Below are positions 26,957 through 34,787 of a DNA stretch of 64,000 nt, one piece after another (position 1 is the stretch's first letter; each line of letters opens with the position of its first letter). The notes beneath the pieces were generated by a model, which was given only the letters and a program-made list of their open reading frames with translations, was not told the DNA's origin and did not search any database. The translations under genes were made by a program, and so were the position numbers. The stretch lies in the NCBI RefSeq assembly GCF_011927785.1, contig NZ_JAATJK010000001.1, forward strand, positions 1,302,001-1,366,000, in the 5' to 3' direction. This DNA comes from Micromonospora profundi (GTDB lineage: Bacteria; Actinomycetota; Actinomycetes; Mycobacteriales; Micromonosporaceae).

Positions 26957-27574
26957 TCAGTTGTCGGGCTGGCGTGGGCGCAGGCCGTTGAGGGCCGTGG
27001 TGAGGACACGGTCGGCGTACTCGGCGGTGAGGGGGCCACTGTGGTGCAGCCACCTCTTGAGCAGGGGACTCCAGATCATCTCCACGGCCACGTCGAGGTC
27101 GAGGTCCTCGGCGAGTTGCCCCGCCTGCTGGGCGCTGCGCAGCCGTTGGCGCTTGGCTTCCTTCAGCGGCCCGTCCAGCCGTTCGGCGTAGACGGCAGCC
27201 AGGTCCGGATCGTGCGCGATCTCGGTGGCCAACGCCCGCATCGGCTGGTCGTAGCGGGGATCGTTCAACTCCTCGACAGTGGCGCGGAGCACCAGGCGCA
27301 GGTCGGTTTCCAAGTCGCCGGTGTCGGGCAGCACCGGGGGCTCGCCCTCGCTGGCGCTGAGCAGGAGGAAGGCATCGAAGATGACAGCGCCCTTGGACGG
27401 CCACCAGCGGTAGATGGTCTGTTTGCCCACGCCGGCGCGCGCGGCGATGCCCTCGATGCTGAGTTTGGCGTAGCCGACCTCCCGGAGCAGGTCGAACGCC
27501 GCCGCGAGGATGGCCTGGCGCGAGGTCTCCTTCCGGCGGGCGGCGTTGGGCGCGGCCCGGTGTTGCGTCGCCAT
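26957..27574 (-). CDS. TetR-family repressor of the divergent SDR gene
   Basis: This 205-residue regulator has an N-terminal helix-turn-helix (ILAAAFDLLREVGYAKLSIEGIAARAGVGKQTIYRWWPSK, about residues 22-61). A helical ligand domain of the TetR_C_11/16-like type follows. The start is ATG 27574. It is divergent from the SDR gene at 27697, and two copies of an exact GAGACGG-N-CCGTCTC palindrome lie in the 122-bp gap, one beside each gene. That arrangement strongly implies that it represses both itself and the SDR. The inducer is unknown. Confidence 0.93.
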   Translation of the reverse strand: MATQHRAAPNAARRKETSRQAILAAAFDLLREVGYAKLSIEGIAARAGVGKQTIYRWWPSKGAVIFDAFLLLSASEGEPPVLPDTGDLETDLRLVLRATVEELNDPRYDQPMRALATEIAHDPDLAAVYAERLDGPLKEAKRQRLRSAQQAGQLAEDLDLDVAVEMIWSPLLKRWLHHSGPLTAEYADRVLTTALNGLRPRQPDN

Positions 27575-27594
27575 GGGCCGAAAGATACCAGGTG

Positions 27595-27611
27595 CGAGAC
27601 GGACCGTCTCG
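27595..27611. promoter_or_regulatory. TetR operator copy 1 (repressor side)
   Basis: CGAGACGGACCGTCTCG is a 17-bp palindrome around a central A, 21 bp upstream of the TetR start codon. It shares the 15-bp core with copy 2 at 27651, and the two cores are reverse complements of each other. Confidence 0.88.
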
Positions 27612-27650
27612 TCTTGACGGGCGGGGTAGGCGAGACCTACCGTCGGACGC

Positions 27651-27673
27651 AGACGAGACGGTCCGTCTCGTCT
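27651..27673. promoter_or_regulatory. TetR operator copy 2 (SDR side)
   Basis: A perfect 23-bp palindrome centred on T27662 (core GAGACGGTCCGTCTC) lies 24 bp upstream of the SDR start. Its centre is about 59 bp from that of copy 1. The longer arms suggest that this is the higher-affinity site. Confidence 0.88.
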
Positions 27674-27696
27674 CGGTGATCGAATGGAGATCGACT

Positions 27697-28557
27697 GTGC
27701 GCACCCCGCCCGGCACCACATCGCGTACCTGGTTCATCACCGGCGCCAGCCGCGGCCTGGGTCGCGCGTTCGCCATCGCCGCTCTCGAACGCGGCGATCG
27801 GGTGGTCGGCGCTGCCCGGACCATAGCCCGGGACGACTTCGACGAGCGTCACGGCGACCGTCTGCTCGCCCTGCCACTCGACGTGACCGACCGGGCGGCG
27901 GTCTTCGCCGCCGTCGCCACCGCGGCCGAGCACTTCGGAGGGCTCGACATCGTCGTCAACAACGCCGGCACCATGTCGCTGGGCATGCTCGAAGAGTTCA
28001 CCGAGGCGCAGGCGCGGGCACAGTTCGAGGTCAACGTGTTCGGCGCGCTCTGGGTCAGCCAGGCCGCGCTGCCGCACCTGCGGGCCCGACGGGCCGGCCA
28101 CATCGTGCAGATCTCCAGCATCGCCGCACTGGGCGGCTTCCCGAGCACCGGGATGTACAGCGCGAGCAAGTTCGCGCTGGAGGGCATGAGTGAGGCGCTG
28201 GCCATGGAGGCTGCGACCTTCGGGGTCAAGGTCAGCATCGTGCAGCCCGGCGGCTACTGGACCGACCTGTACACAAGCGCGACCTCCGCAGGCCCGATGG
28301 AGGAGTACGGGCCACTGCGCGCCGAACTGGAGCGGCAGTGGGCCGAAGGCTCGATCGACAGTGAGCCCCGGCTGGCCGCCGAGGCGCTGCTGACACTCGT
28401 CGACAGCGACGAACCGCCGCTGCGGCTCCTGCTCGGCAGCATGGTCTACGACCTGGCGTTCGACATCTCGCGCCGCCGCATGGACACCTGGGCCGGCTGG
28501 GAGCAGGTGAGCAGGGCCGCTGAGCACGCCGCCCCGGCCCCTGGGGGCACGCCCTGA
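27697..28557 (+). CDS. Short-chain dehydrogenase/reductase under TetR control
   Basis: This 286-residue classical SDR has the cofactor loop TGASRGLG near residue 17 and NNAG near 90. The catalytic Ser (QISSIAA) and YSASKFA follow near 140-160. The cofactor is probably NADP(H), as the loop is followed by basic residues. GTG 27697 is preceded by ATGGAG; the frame is open 35 codons upstream through the operator region. Its operator-flanked divergent arrangement with the TetR gene suggests detoxification or metabolism of the TetR ligand. The substrate cannot be inferred further. Confidence 0.92.
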   Translation: MRTPPGTTSRTWFITGASRGLGRAFAIAALERGDRVVGAARTIARDDFDERHGDRLLALPLDVTDRAAVFAAVATAAEHFGGLDIVVNNAGTMSLGMLEEFTEAQARAQFEVNVFGALWVSQAALPHLRARRAGHIVQISSIAALGGFPSTGMYSASKFALEGMSEALAMEAATFGVKVSIVQPGGYWTDLYTSATSAGPMEEYGPLRAELERQWAEGSIDSEPRLAAEALLTLVDSDEPPLRLLLGSMVYDLAFDISRRRMDTWAGWEQVSRAAEHAAPAPGGTP

Positions 28558-28618
28558 CGCTAGTCACCAATCCGTCACCAAGCGACTACCTAAGGTGTTC
28601 GGCCGTACGCTCGGGTGC

Positions 28619-29197
28619 GTGCCCGGACCCACCGAAAAGGCCACCGAAGAGGAGCGGCGCGACCGCATCGTCGCGTTCGCACGAGAGTTCGCCGAGGCGG
28701 AGGGTTGGCCGGAGGTGAGCACCAGGCGTCTCGCCGAGCGGGCCGCCGTCGACCTCGGTGACCTCTACCGACACTTCGCGGATCTGGAGGCGCTGCTCGC
28801 CGCCGTCGCCGCGTGCGCCCTCGTCGACCTGGCCGCCGATCTGGCGGAGGCGCACGCGGAGGCCGCCGGCAGCGCCGAGGGCGCCTGGCCGGCCGTCGCG
28901 AGCGCGTACCTCGATTTCGCGTACGCCAATCCGGAGGTCTACGACGCGATGCTCGCGATGACCCCGGACCTCGCCCTCGGTGTTGATGGTGTTCCGGCCG
29001 CGCCGCGGGCGGTCTTCGCCGAGCTGCGGGCTGCCCTCGCCCCGCTTGCCGGGGGCCGGGACCCGGACACCCTCGCCGAGGTGGGCTGGAGCCTGCTGCA
29101 CGGCGTCGTCATGCTTACCAGGGGTGGCCGACTACGGCCCGAGGGGCAGGAGGAGCGGGAAGCGATGATCGCGGAGAGGCTGCTGCGGTGGCCGTGA
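28619..29197 (+). CDS. TetR-like transcriptional regulator
   Basis: This protein of about 192 residues has an N-terminal TetR-like helix-turn-helix (IVAFAREFAEAEGWPEVSTRRLAERAAVDLGDLYRHFADLEALL). A helical domain with a WHG-type segment (EVGWSLLHGVVML) follows near residue 165. The start is uncertain: GTG 28619 and GTG 28595 are both in frame and neither has a clear ribosome-binding site, so the transcript may be leaderless. It starts about 60 bp after the SDR gene and could be read through from it. Ligand and targets are unknown. Confidence 0.82.
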   Translation: MPGPTEKATEEERRDRIVAFAREFAEAEGWPEVSTRRLAERAAVDLGDLYRHFADLEALLAAVAACALVDLAADLAEAHAEAAGSAEGAWPAVASAYLDFAYANPEVYDAMLAMTPDLALGVDGVPAAPRAVFAELRAALAPLAGGRDPDTLAEVGWSLLHGVVMLTRGGRLRPEGQEEREAMIAERLLRWP

Positions 29198-29282
29198 CGG
29201 CTGGCGGAAACTCGCTGGGTCCGGTGCCGGGCACGCCCTAGAGTCTCGGATCGTCGACGGAGTCAGCGCGAGAGGTGGCGGT

Positions 29283-29993
29283 ATGACGGTGGACGCGGCG
29301 GCTCGGCGGGGTGCACAGGTGTTGATCTTCGATGCGGACGACACGCTCTGGGAGAACAACGTCGTCTTCGAGCGGGTGATCGACGACTTCCTCGGGTGGC
29401 TCGACCATCCCACCCTGGACCGGACGGAGATCCGGGCCATCCTCGATGACATCGAGCGGGCCAACGCCGTCGCGCACGGGTACGGCAGCAAGGTCTTCCT
29501 GCGCAGCCTGGCGGACTGCCTGGAACGGCTGCGCGAACGACCGGCCACCGATGCCGAACGGCAGGAGATCGACCGGCTGGCCCTGGCGCTCGTGGAGCAC
29601 CGGGTGGAGCTGATGCCCGGCGTCGCCGAGGCGCTCGACGAGCTGGCCGGTCGGCACGAGCTGTTGCTGCTCACCAAGGGCGAGCGGGAGGAACAGCAGC
29701 GCAAGCTGGACGCCTGCGGGCTGCTGCACCACTTCCGGGCCGCGCACATCGTCGCCGAGAAGAAGGTCGACACGTACCGGTGGCTGATCGGGGAGCACGG
29801 CTTCGACCCGGCTGGCGCGTGGATGATCGGCAACTCCCCGAAGTCGGACATCCTGCCGGCCCGGGCGGCCGGACTGAACGCCGTGTTCATTCCGAACGAG
29901 AACACCTGGGTGCTGGAGCACGACGAACTGGATCCGACCGACGCGGGCATCCTGCGGCTTGCCGAGTTCCGCGATCTGCTGCGGCACTTCTGA
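29283..29993 (+). CDS. HAD-superfamily hydrolase
   Basis: This 236-residue cytoplasmic protein has all HAD motifs: I LIFDADDTLWE (near 14), II LLLLTKG (near 135), III the Lys in AEKKVD and IV MIGNSPKSDI (near 180). A helical cap inserted after motif I makes it a C1-capped phosphatase-like member. ATG 29283 is preceded by GAGAGGTGG. It is likely a small-molecule phosphatase; the substrate is not predictable. It stands alone, with a 422-bp gap downstream that holds two strong hairpins. Confidence 0.9.
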   Translation: MTVDAAARRGAQVLIFDADDTLWENNVVFERVIDDFLGWLDHPTLDRTEIRAILDDIERANAVAHGYGSKVFLRSLADCLERLRERPATDAERQEIDRLALALVEHRVELMPGVAEALDELAGRHELLLLTKGEREEQQRKLDACGLLHHFRAAHIVAEKKVDTYRWLIGEHGFDPAGAWMIGNSPKSDILPARAAGLNAVFIPNENTWVLEHDELDPTDAGILRLAEFRDLLRHF

Positions 29994-30301
29994 GCGCCCC
30001 AGGAATCTGAACAGCGCTGGCGGCGATGGGTGCGTTACGCCGACGTGCCGCTTTTCCCCTTTGAGATCAGTCACGCCCGCCGACGGTCCGTCGCGGCTTG
30101 TCGGTCCGTCGCGGCCGGCCTAGCCTGGGCCGGCGCTCACGGTCCTTCGGGGTGTGCCGGGGGCGTACCGGCGTCCGGCGGGTGGGCACCGTGGAGCTGA
30201 GTGCTGAAGCGGCCGGCTCTCTCCGTCGAGCTGCGCGGCGTCGTGCCACGTCCGGGCATGACGGGGTGCCGGAGCTGTCCGCTCCCTGCCGGTCCGCCGG
30301 G

Positions 30302-30337
30302 GGTCAGGGCCGGGTAGTTGCGGACCCGGCCCTGACC
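30302..30337. terminator. 13-bp perfect hairpin
   Basis: GGTCAGGGCCGGG (30302-30314) pairs exactly with 30325-30337 across a 10-base loop. It lies downstream of the minus-strand gene 30416-30694 and of the plus-strand HAD gene, so it could terminate either transcript. Confidence 0.6.
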
Positions 30338-30370
30338 ACGCTCCCCTCGATGCGGACACGGCCGACCGGA

Positions 30371-30400
30371 CGATGCCGGCCGCGCTGGCGGCCGGCATCG
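30371..30400. terminator. 13-bp perfect hairpin with GCTG loop
   Basis: CGATGCCGGCCGC (30371-30383) pairs exactly with 30388-30400 across a 4-base loop. On the plus strand ACACCGTTTT follows, giving a short U-run. On the minus strand it is the first structure after the stop at 30416. Confidence 0.7.
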
Positions 30401-30415
30401 ACACCGTTTTCGCGC

Positions 30416-30694
30416 TCAGGACGCCTCGCCGCCGCGGACGATGGCCACCGCCACGCGGCAGAACTCGTCCATGTCCGGGTTGAAGCCGGCCGCGATGTCG
30501 GGGTGCAACCCGGAGCGGGTCTCATCCAGCAAACGCTGACAGACCTGCTCCACCGGCTCGCCGCCGTAGTTGGCACGGACCCGGTCGGTGGCCGCCTGGA
30601 GCGCCGAGGTCAGCTGGTCCTCCAGAGGACCGCGCAACTTCTGCTGCACAGCGTCGAGCCCGCGCGGGTCGAGCGTGACATGTGGTTCCGACAT
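30416..30694 (-). CDS. Small conserved hypothetical protein
   Basis: This 92-residue soluble acidic protein has no recognised domain. It contains a likely helical middle (LDAVQQKLRGPLEDQLTSAL) and a Cys-containing segment near residue 60 (VEQVCQRLL). ATG 30694 is preceded by AAGGGAG at good spacing, which supports it over an earlier in-frame start. It follows the RusA-like gene at 30742 on the same strand with a 47-bp gap, so the two may be co-transcribed. I cannot assign a function. Confidence 0.75.
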   Translation of the reverse strand: MSEPHVTLDPRGLDAVQQKLRGPLEDQLTSALQAATDRVRANYGGEPVEQVCQRLLDETRSGLHPDIAAGFNPDMDEFCRVAVAIVRGGEAS

Positions 30695-30741
30695 CGGTGC
30701 TCCCTTCGTCGGCGTCCGCGATACCCCACCGCGGCCGTCGG

Positions 30742-31173
30742 TCAAACGCCAGTGGGTACGGCGGCAACCCGCACCTGGTACGAGAATTCCTCCGCGGGCT
30801 CCTCCTGGTACGACAAACGGCGGATCTGCCTGTCGTCGTCGTAGAGGGCGACGTCCACCAGGACGCCCAGGTGCGCCAGGCCGATGTTGGACACCCGCTT
30901 CTTGTCCTGCAACACGGCGCAGACGCCGCCGAGCAGGGTGCTGGCGTCGGACGTACGGTGCCCGGGTGGGCAGCGCAGGACCAGGTCGACAGCGATCGGC
31001 CCGGGCAGCGGCGTCCAGCCGGTGCGCTGAGCCGCCTGCAGGGCGGCCTGAAGTAGGGCGCGGACCCTCGTCGCCTGCCGGTGCCCGGCGGCGAAGATGG
31101 ACAGCGCTTCGGTCTTGACCGGTGGCAGGCCGCTCACCTCGAATGTCAGGGCGAGAGCGCGGGTGTCCTGCAC
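30742..31173 (-). CDS. Diverged RusA-like protein (Holliday junction resolvase fold, inferred)
   Basis: This 143-residue protein probably has no database function. Its element order matches E. coli RusA: a helix rich in Ala/Leu (TRVRALLQAALQAAQ), a beta strand ending in Pro (IAVDLVLRCPPG), an Asp-containing helix start (RTSDASTLLGGVCAVLQ), then an acidic turn and strand (VALYDDDRQIRRLSYQEE). RusA has DLDNL and LDDAQVV at the last two places. One of the paired Asp residues of DLDN is replaced here, so activity is uncertain. GTG 31173 follows AACGAGGAGGTGCC. The fold is my inference from pattern alone. Confidence 0.7.
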   Translation of the reverse strand: MQDTRALALTFEVSGLPPVKTEALSIFAAGHRQATRVRALLQAALQAAQRTGWTPLPGPIAVDLVLRCPPGHRTSDASTLLGGVCAVLQDKKRVSNIGLAHLGVLVDVALYDDDRQIRRLSYQEEPAEEFSYQVRVAAVPTGV

Positions 31174-31357
31174 GACGGCACCTCCTCGTTGGAAGGATCC
31201 TGCCGAACCGGGGAAGCGGCGGTGCGACGTTCCCGCGATTACCAACCGATCGGGCAGGCGGGGTCGGCCGGAGGCGTGTCGACGGCGGCGGCGAACGCGC
31301 TGGCTGCGGCGCTGGGAAAACGCTAGTCGATGCGGCCCGCTCCCGGTAGTCGGTCGT

Positions 31358-32062
31358 TCACCCGGTAGGGCGGGGTGCGAAGGCGCAGAACTCGTTGCCT
31401 TCCGGGTCGGCCAGCACCCACCACCAGTGCGCCTCGTCGAGCGGTTCGCGCAGCAGCGTCGCGCCGGCCGCTATCAGTGCCATCGGCTCCGGGGCAACCA
31501 GGTCGACATCCCAGTGCAGCCGGTTCTTCACCGTCTTGGGCTCGGGCACACCGTCGAATCTCCAGCGGTCCCAGGGGAACCCGGCCGCGCCGACCACCGA
31601 GGCGTTGCCCGGCCCGTGCTCGACAGCGCCGCCGACCACGCGGGCCCACCAGGCCGCCTGGGCGGCAGGGTCGGCCGAGGCCACGACCAGCGCGGACGGG
31701 CCCGGCTGGGTGCCCGCGCCGACCGGGAACGCGCAGAACGAATTACCCTCCGGGTCGTTCAGCACCCACCAGCCGGCGTCGCCGGCCGGTTCGCCCACCA
31801 ATCGGGCGCCGGCCGCGAGCAGCGCCGCCGGGTCCGCGCCGGCCAGCCGCAGATCCAGGTGTACGCGCGTCCTGCCGGCCCGTGGCTCGGGCACCCGGTT
31901 CACCCAGATCGACTCGGCGTCCGAGCCCGCCGAGCGGGGGTCGACGCGCGTGTCGCCGTCGCCGAGATCCACGACCTCGGCGTCGAGTGTCGCCGCCCAG
32001 AAGGCGCCCAGGCGGTGCGGGTCGGCGGCGTCCAGACACAGGTCCTTGAATCTCGCGATCAC
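31358..32062 (-). CDS. Two-domain VOC (glyoxalase-like) protein
   Basis: This 234-residue protein is made of two glyoxalase-like halves. The first starts ARFKDLCLDAADPHRLGAFW and ends WWVLNDPEGNSFCAF; the second ends in the parallel WWVLADPEGNEFCAF. The internal repeat shows duplication of a VOC half. Such proteins bind metal and small molecules, often in antibiotic or aldehyde resistance. No specific ligand can be read. GTG 32062 is preceded by GCTGGGG. A much longer open frame upstream on this strand runs antisense to the sugar operon and is not coding. It is divergent from lpqY. Confidence 0.87.
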   Translation of the reverse strand: MIARFKDLCLDAADPHRLGAFWAATLDAEVVDLGDGDTRVDPRSAGSDAESIWVNRVPEPRAGRTRVHLDLRLAGADPAALLAAGARLVGEPAGDAGWWVLNDPEGNSFCAFPVGAGTQPGPSALVVASADPAAQAAWWARVVGGAVEHGPGNASVVGAAGFPWDRWRFDGVPEPKTVKNRLHWDVDLVAPEPMALIAAGATLLREPLDEAHWWWVLADPEGNEFCAFAPRPTG

Positions 32063-32401
32063 GGCCCCAGCATGCCTGCTCCGGACGTACCCCGTCAGTA
32101 CTGCCCGGTGCCGACGGGTCGCCGCGCCGACGGCGGTAGATCTTGGACACTTTCCGTTCGTATCGAACGGAAAGTGTCCAAGATTCCCAACCGTCACCGA
32201 TGGACCGGCGATCGTCCAGGCGTTGTGAGCCTCCGCCGCGTCGACCGGCGGGCAGGTTTCGTGGCTTCGCGGGTGGGGCAGTGTAGCCGCACAGAGCATC
32301 CCGAGTCGGCCTTTTCCGCAGCTTGTCGGCTTGGAAGCGGCTCGCCGCGCACCGGGGCGCGGATGCCTCCCCGGTCTTTCGCCGAAGAGAGGGGGAGGGC
32401 G
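32063..32401. other. Divergent intergenic region upstream of lpqY, with a 45-bp palindrome
   Basis: This 339-bp region separates the VOC gene (minus) from lpqY (plus) and must hold both promoters. The only clear structure is the perfect 21-bp-arm palindrome at 32140-32184. A strong ribosome-binding site (AGAGGGGGAGGG) lies at its right end. I see no gene in it. Confidence 0.6.
32140..32184. repeat. Perfect 45-bp palindrome (21-bp arms, TAT centre)
   Basis: Arms 32140-32160 and 32164-32184 are exact reverse complements around TAT. The left arm ends ACACTTTCCGTTCG and the right begins CGAACGGAAAGTGT. The sequence is markedly AT-richer than its surroundings. It lies 78 bp upstream of the VOC start and 218 bp upstream of lpqY. 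It could be an operator, a terminator, or a small mobile palindromic repeat; the absence of a U-run argues against a simple terminator. Confidence 0.9.
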
Positions 32402-33691
32402 ATGACGGACCCCGAAACGGCTCGACACCGGCGTCGGCCGGCCGTCCGGCTGGGGGCGGCGGCTGCTGCGCTCGCACTGGCCGCGCCGCTTGCCGCGTGC
32501 GGCAGCGGCGGCGGTGACGGCGGTACGCCGACGATCAACCTGTACTACCCGCCCGAGCAGAACCTCCAGAAGGTCGTCGACGACTGCAACGCGCAGGCCC
32601 AGGGGCGCTACAAGATCGCCTACCGGGTGCTGCCGCGGCAGGCCGACGACCAGCGGGTGCAGATGGTGCGCCGGCTCGCCGCCGAGGACAGCGGCATGGA
32701 CGTGCTCGGTCTGGACGTCACCTGGACGCAGGAGTTCGCAAGCGCCAAGTGGATCCGTGAGTGGACCGGCCAGGACAAGGCCGAGGCCGAGCAGGGCACC
32801 CTGTCCGGGCCGCTGGACACCGCCCGTTACGAGGGCAAGCTGTACGCCGCGCCGAAGAACACGAATGTGCAGCTGCTCTGGTATCGCAAGGACCTCGTGC
32901 CGCAGCCGCCGACCACCTGGGACCAGATGATCACGATGGCCCGGGAGCTCAAGGACCAGGGCAAGCCCCACCAGGTGCTCACGATGGGCGCCCAGTACGA
33001 GGGTCTCGTGGTGCTCTACAACACCCTCGCCGCGAGCGCCGGCGGCAAGATCCTTTCCGATGACGGCAAGCAGGCGGTGATGGACGAGGGCGCGGTCCGG
33101 GCGCTGGAGCAGTTGCAGCGCTTCGCCACGTCCGGCGTGACCTCGCCGTCGCTGAGCAACGCCACCGAGGACCCGGTGCGGCTGGAGTTCCAGGGCGGTT
33201 CGGGCGCGTTCCAGGTGAACTGGCCGTTCGTCTACCCGGCGCTTCAGGAGGCGAACCCGGAGCTTGCCAAGCAGGTCGGCTGGGCGCGCGTGCCCGGCGT
33301 CGACGAGGGCACGCCCAGCAAGGTCACGATCGGCGGGGTGAACCTGGCCGTCAGCTCGTACTCCAAGCACCCGGAGCTGTCCTTCGAGGCGGCGCGGTGT
33401 CTGCGCAGCGCCGAGCACCAGAAGTTCTCCGCCATCAACGACGGCGTGCCGCCGACCATCGAGGCGGTCTTCAACGACCCGGAGATGGCCGAGGCGTACC
33501 CGATGAAGGACACCATCCTGGAGCAGCTGAAGGACCCGGCGACCCGCCCGCTGACCCCGGCCTACCAGAGCATCTCCACAGTGACGTCGGCGATCCTGTC
33601 GCCGCCGTCGGCGATCCGCCCGCAGCAGACCGCCGACGAGCTGCGCGGCGCCATCGCCGACGCCCTCGAATCGAAGGGGGTGCTGCCGTGA
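32402..33691 (+). CDS. lpqY: Trehalose-binding lipoprotein LpqY
   Basis: This 429-residue solute-binding lipoprotein has a signal with the lipobox PLAAC near residue 37. It shares many blocks with mycobacterial LpqY: LDVTWTQEFASAKW, NVQLLWYRKDLV, YEGLVVLYNTLAASAGG, PSKVTIGGVNLAVS, FEAARCLR and the C-terminus TADELRGAIADALESKGVLP. In mycobacteria LpqY captures trehalose for the SugABC importer. Gene order (lpqY-sugA-sugB-sugC) is also the same. ATG 32402 follows GAGGGGGAGGG. Its stop overlaps the GTG of a repeated 59-bp unit that separates it from sugA. Confidence 0.93.
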   Translation: MTDPETARHRRRPAVRLGAAAAALALAAPLAACGSGGGDGGTPTINLYYPPEQNLQKVVDDCNAQAQGRYKIAYRVLPRQADDQRVQMVRRLAAEDSGMDVLGLDVTWTQEFASAKWIREWTGQDKAEAEQGTLSGPLDTARYEGKLYAAPKNTNVQLLWYRKDLVPQPPTTWDQMITMARELKDQGKPHQVLTMGAQYEGLVVLYNTLAASAGGKILSDDGKQAVMDEGAVRALEQLQRFATSGVTSPSLSNATEDPVRLEFQGGSGAFQVNWPFVYPALQEANPELAKQVGWARVPGVDEGTPSKVTIGGVNLAVSSYSKHPELSFEAARCLRSAEHQKFSAINDGVPPTIEAVFNDPEMAEAYPMKDTILEQLKDPATRPLTPAYQSISTVTSAILSPPSAIRPQQTADELRGAIADALESKGVLP

Positions 33692-33805
33692 GCGCGAGGA
33701 GTGAGCCGGGTTTGCGAGCCCCGCAGTCGCGAAGGAAGGTGACGCCGTGAGCGCGAGGAGTGAGCCGGGTTTGCGAGCCCCGCAGTCGCGAAGGAAGGTG
33801 ACGCC
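33688..33805 (+). repeat. 59-bp perfect tandem duplication with two coupled mini-ORFs
   Basis: Units 33688-33746 and 33747-33805 are identical. Each starts GTGAGCGCGAGGAGTGAG and ends with AAGGAAGGTGACGCC, a ribosome-binding site for the next GTG. Each GTG opens a 20-codon frame ([20 protein letters not shown]) whose TGA overlaps the next GTG. The chain lpqY stop, mini-ORF 1, mini-ORF 2, sugA start is therefore linked by GTGA overlaps throughout. Confidence 0.92.
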
Positions 33806-34786
33806 GTGAGCGTCAACGCCACACCTGCCGGCACTGACACCGTCGCCGAGGAGACCAAGCCAGCCACAGTCCCCGCCCAGCGGGGCGGTCGCCGCAAGCC
33901 GCCGTTGAGCGAGAACAAGAAGGCCGAACGCAAGCTCGGCTGGCTGCTCTGCGCGCCCGCCGCGCTGGTAATGGTCGCGGTTACCGCGTACCCGATCATC
34001 TATTCGGTATGGCTGTCGTTGCAGCGCTACGACCTGCGCTTCCCCGACCAGCGCGAGTTCATCGGGCTGGAGAACTACATCACGGTGCTCACCAACGAGT
34101 TCTGGTGGACAGCGTTCGGGGTGACAATGCTGATCACGGTGGTCACCGTGGCCGTCGAGCTGGTGCTCGGCATGGGCTTGGCGATCATCATGCACCGCAC
34201 CCTTGTCGGTCGCGGCCTGGTGCGGACCTCGGCACTGATCCCGTACGGGATCGTCACTGTCGTCGCCGCGTTCTCCTGGCGGTACGCGTGGACGCCCGGC
34301 ACCGGCTACCTGGCCAACCTGTTCAGCGACGGCGCGCCGCTTACCGAGCGGGCCAGCTCCCTGGCGATCATCATGCTCGCCGAGATCTGGAAGACCACCC
34401 CGTTCATGGCGTTGCTGCTGATGGCCGGGCTGGCGCTGGTGCCGGAGGACCTGCTCAAGGCCGCCTCCACCGACGGCGCCACCGCGTGGCAGCGGTTCAC
34501 CAAGGTGATGCTGCCGGTGATGAAGCCGGCGATCCTTGTCGCGCTGCTGTTCCGCACCCTGGACGCGTTCCGGGTCTTCGACAACATCTTCGTGCTGACG
34601 GCCGGCGGCAACGAGACGTCGTCGGTGTCGATGCTCGCCTACAACAACCTGATCCGGGGTCTGAACCTCGGCATCGGCTCGACGATGTCGGTGCTGATCT
34701 TCATCACCGTGGCGATCATCGCGTTCGTCTTCGTGAAGCTGTTCGGCACCGCTGCCCCGGGCAGCGACGACGGGGAGAGGCGCTGA
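33806..34786 (+). CDS. sugA: Trehalose ABC importer permease SugA
   Basis: This 326-residue MalF-type inner-membrane permease has a charged N-terminal tail of about 45 residues, followed by [20 protein letters not shown]. Further hydrophobic segments come next, with the EAA loop [26 protein letters not shown] near residue 225. GTG 33806 is preceded by AAGGAAGG, part of the duplicated 59-bp unit, and is overlapped by the stop of a mini-ORF. It lies directly between lpqY and sugB, and the four-gene set matches the trehalose importer of mycobacteria. Confidence 0.92.
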   Translation: MSVNATPAGTDTVAEETKPATVPAQRGGRRKPPLSENKKAERKLGWLLCAPAALVMVAVTAYPIIYSVWLSLQRYDLRFPDQREFIGLENYITVLTNEFWWTAFGVTMLITVVTVAVELVLGMGLAIIMHRTLVGRGLVRTSALIPYGIVTVVAAFSWRYAWTPGTGYLANLFSDGAPLTERASSLAIIMLAEIWKTTPFMALLLMAGLALVPEDLLKAASTDGATAWQRFTKVMLPVMKPAILVALLFRTLDAFRVFDNIFVLTAGGNETSSVSMLAYNNLIRGLNLGIGSTMSVLIFITVAIIAFVFVKLFGTAAPGSDDGERR

Positions 34787-34787
34787 C

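Larger units (their letters stand above)
29994..30415. other. 422-bp intergenic region with two strong hairpins
   Basis: No convincing gene is seen here. A 14-base sequence CGGTCCGTCGCGGC occurs twice within about 35 bp near 30085-30120. Two long perfect hairpins lie at 30302-30337 and 30371-30400. The long plus-strand open frame from 30098 has no ribosome-binding site, overlaps both minus-strand genes downstream and has an Arg-rich random composition. Confidence 0.5.

Noticed and set aside
30098..30844. 248-codon plus-strand open frame
   Set aside because: It has no ribosome-binding site, overlaps two better-supported minus-strand genes and spans two hairpins.
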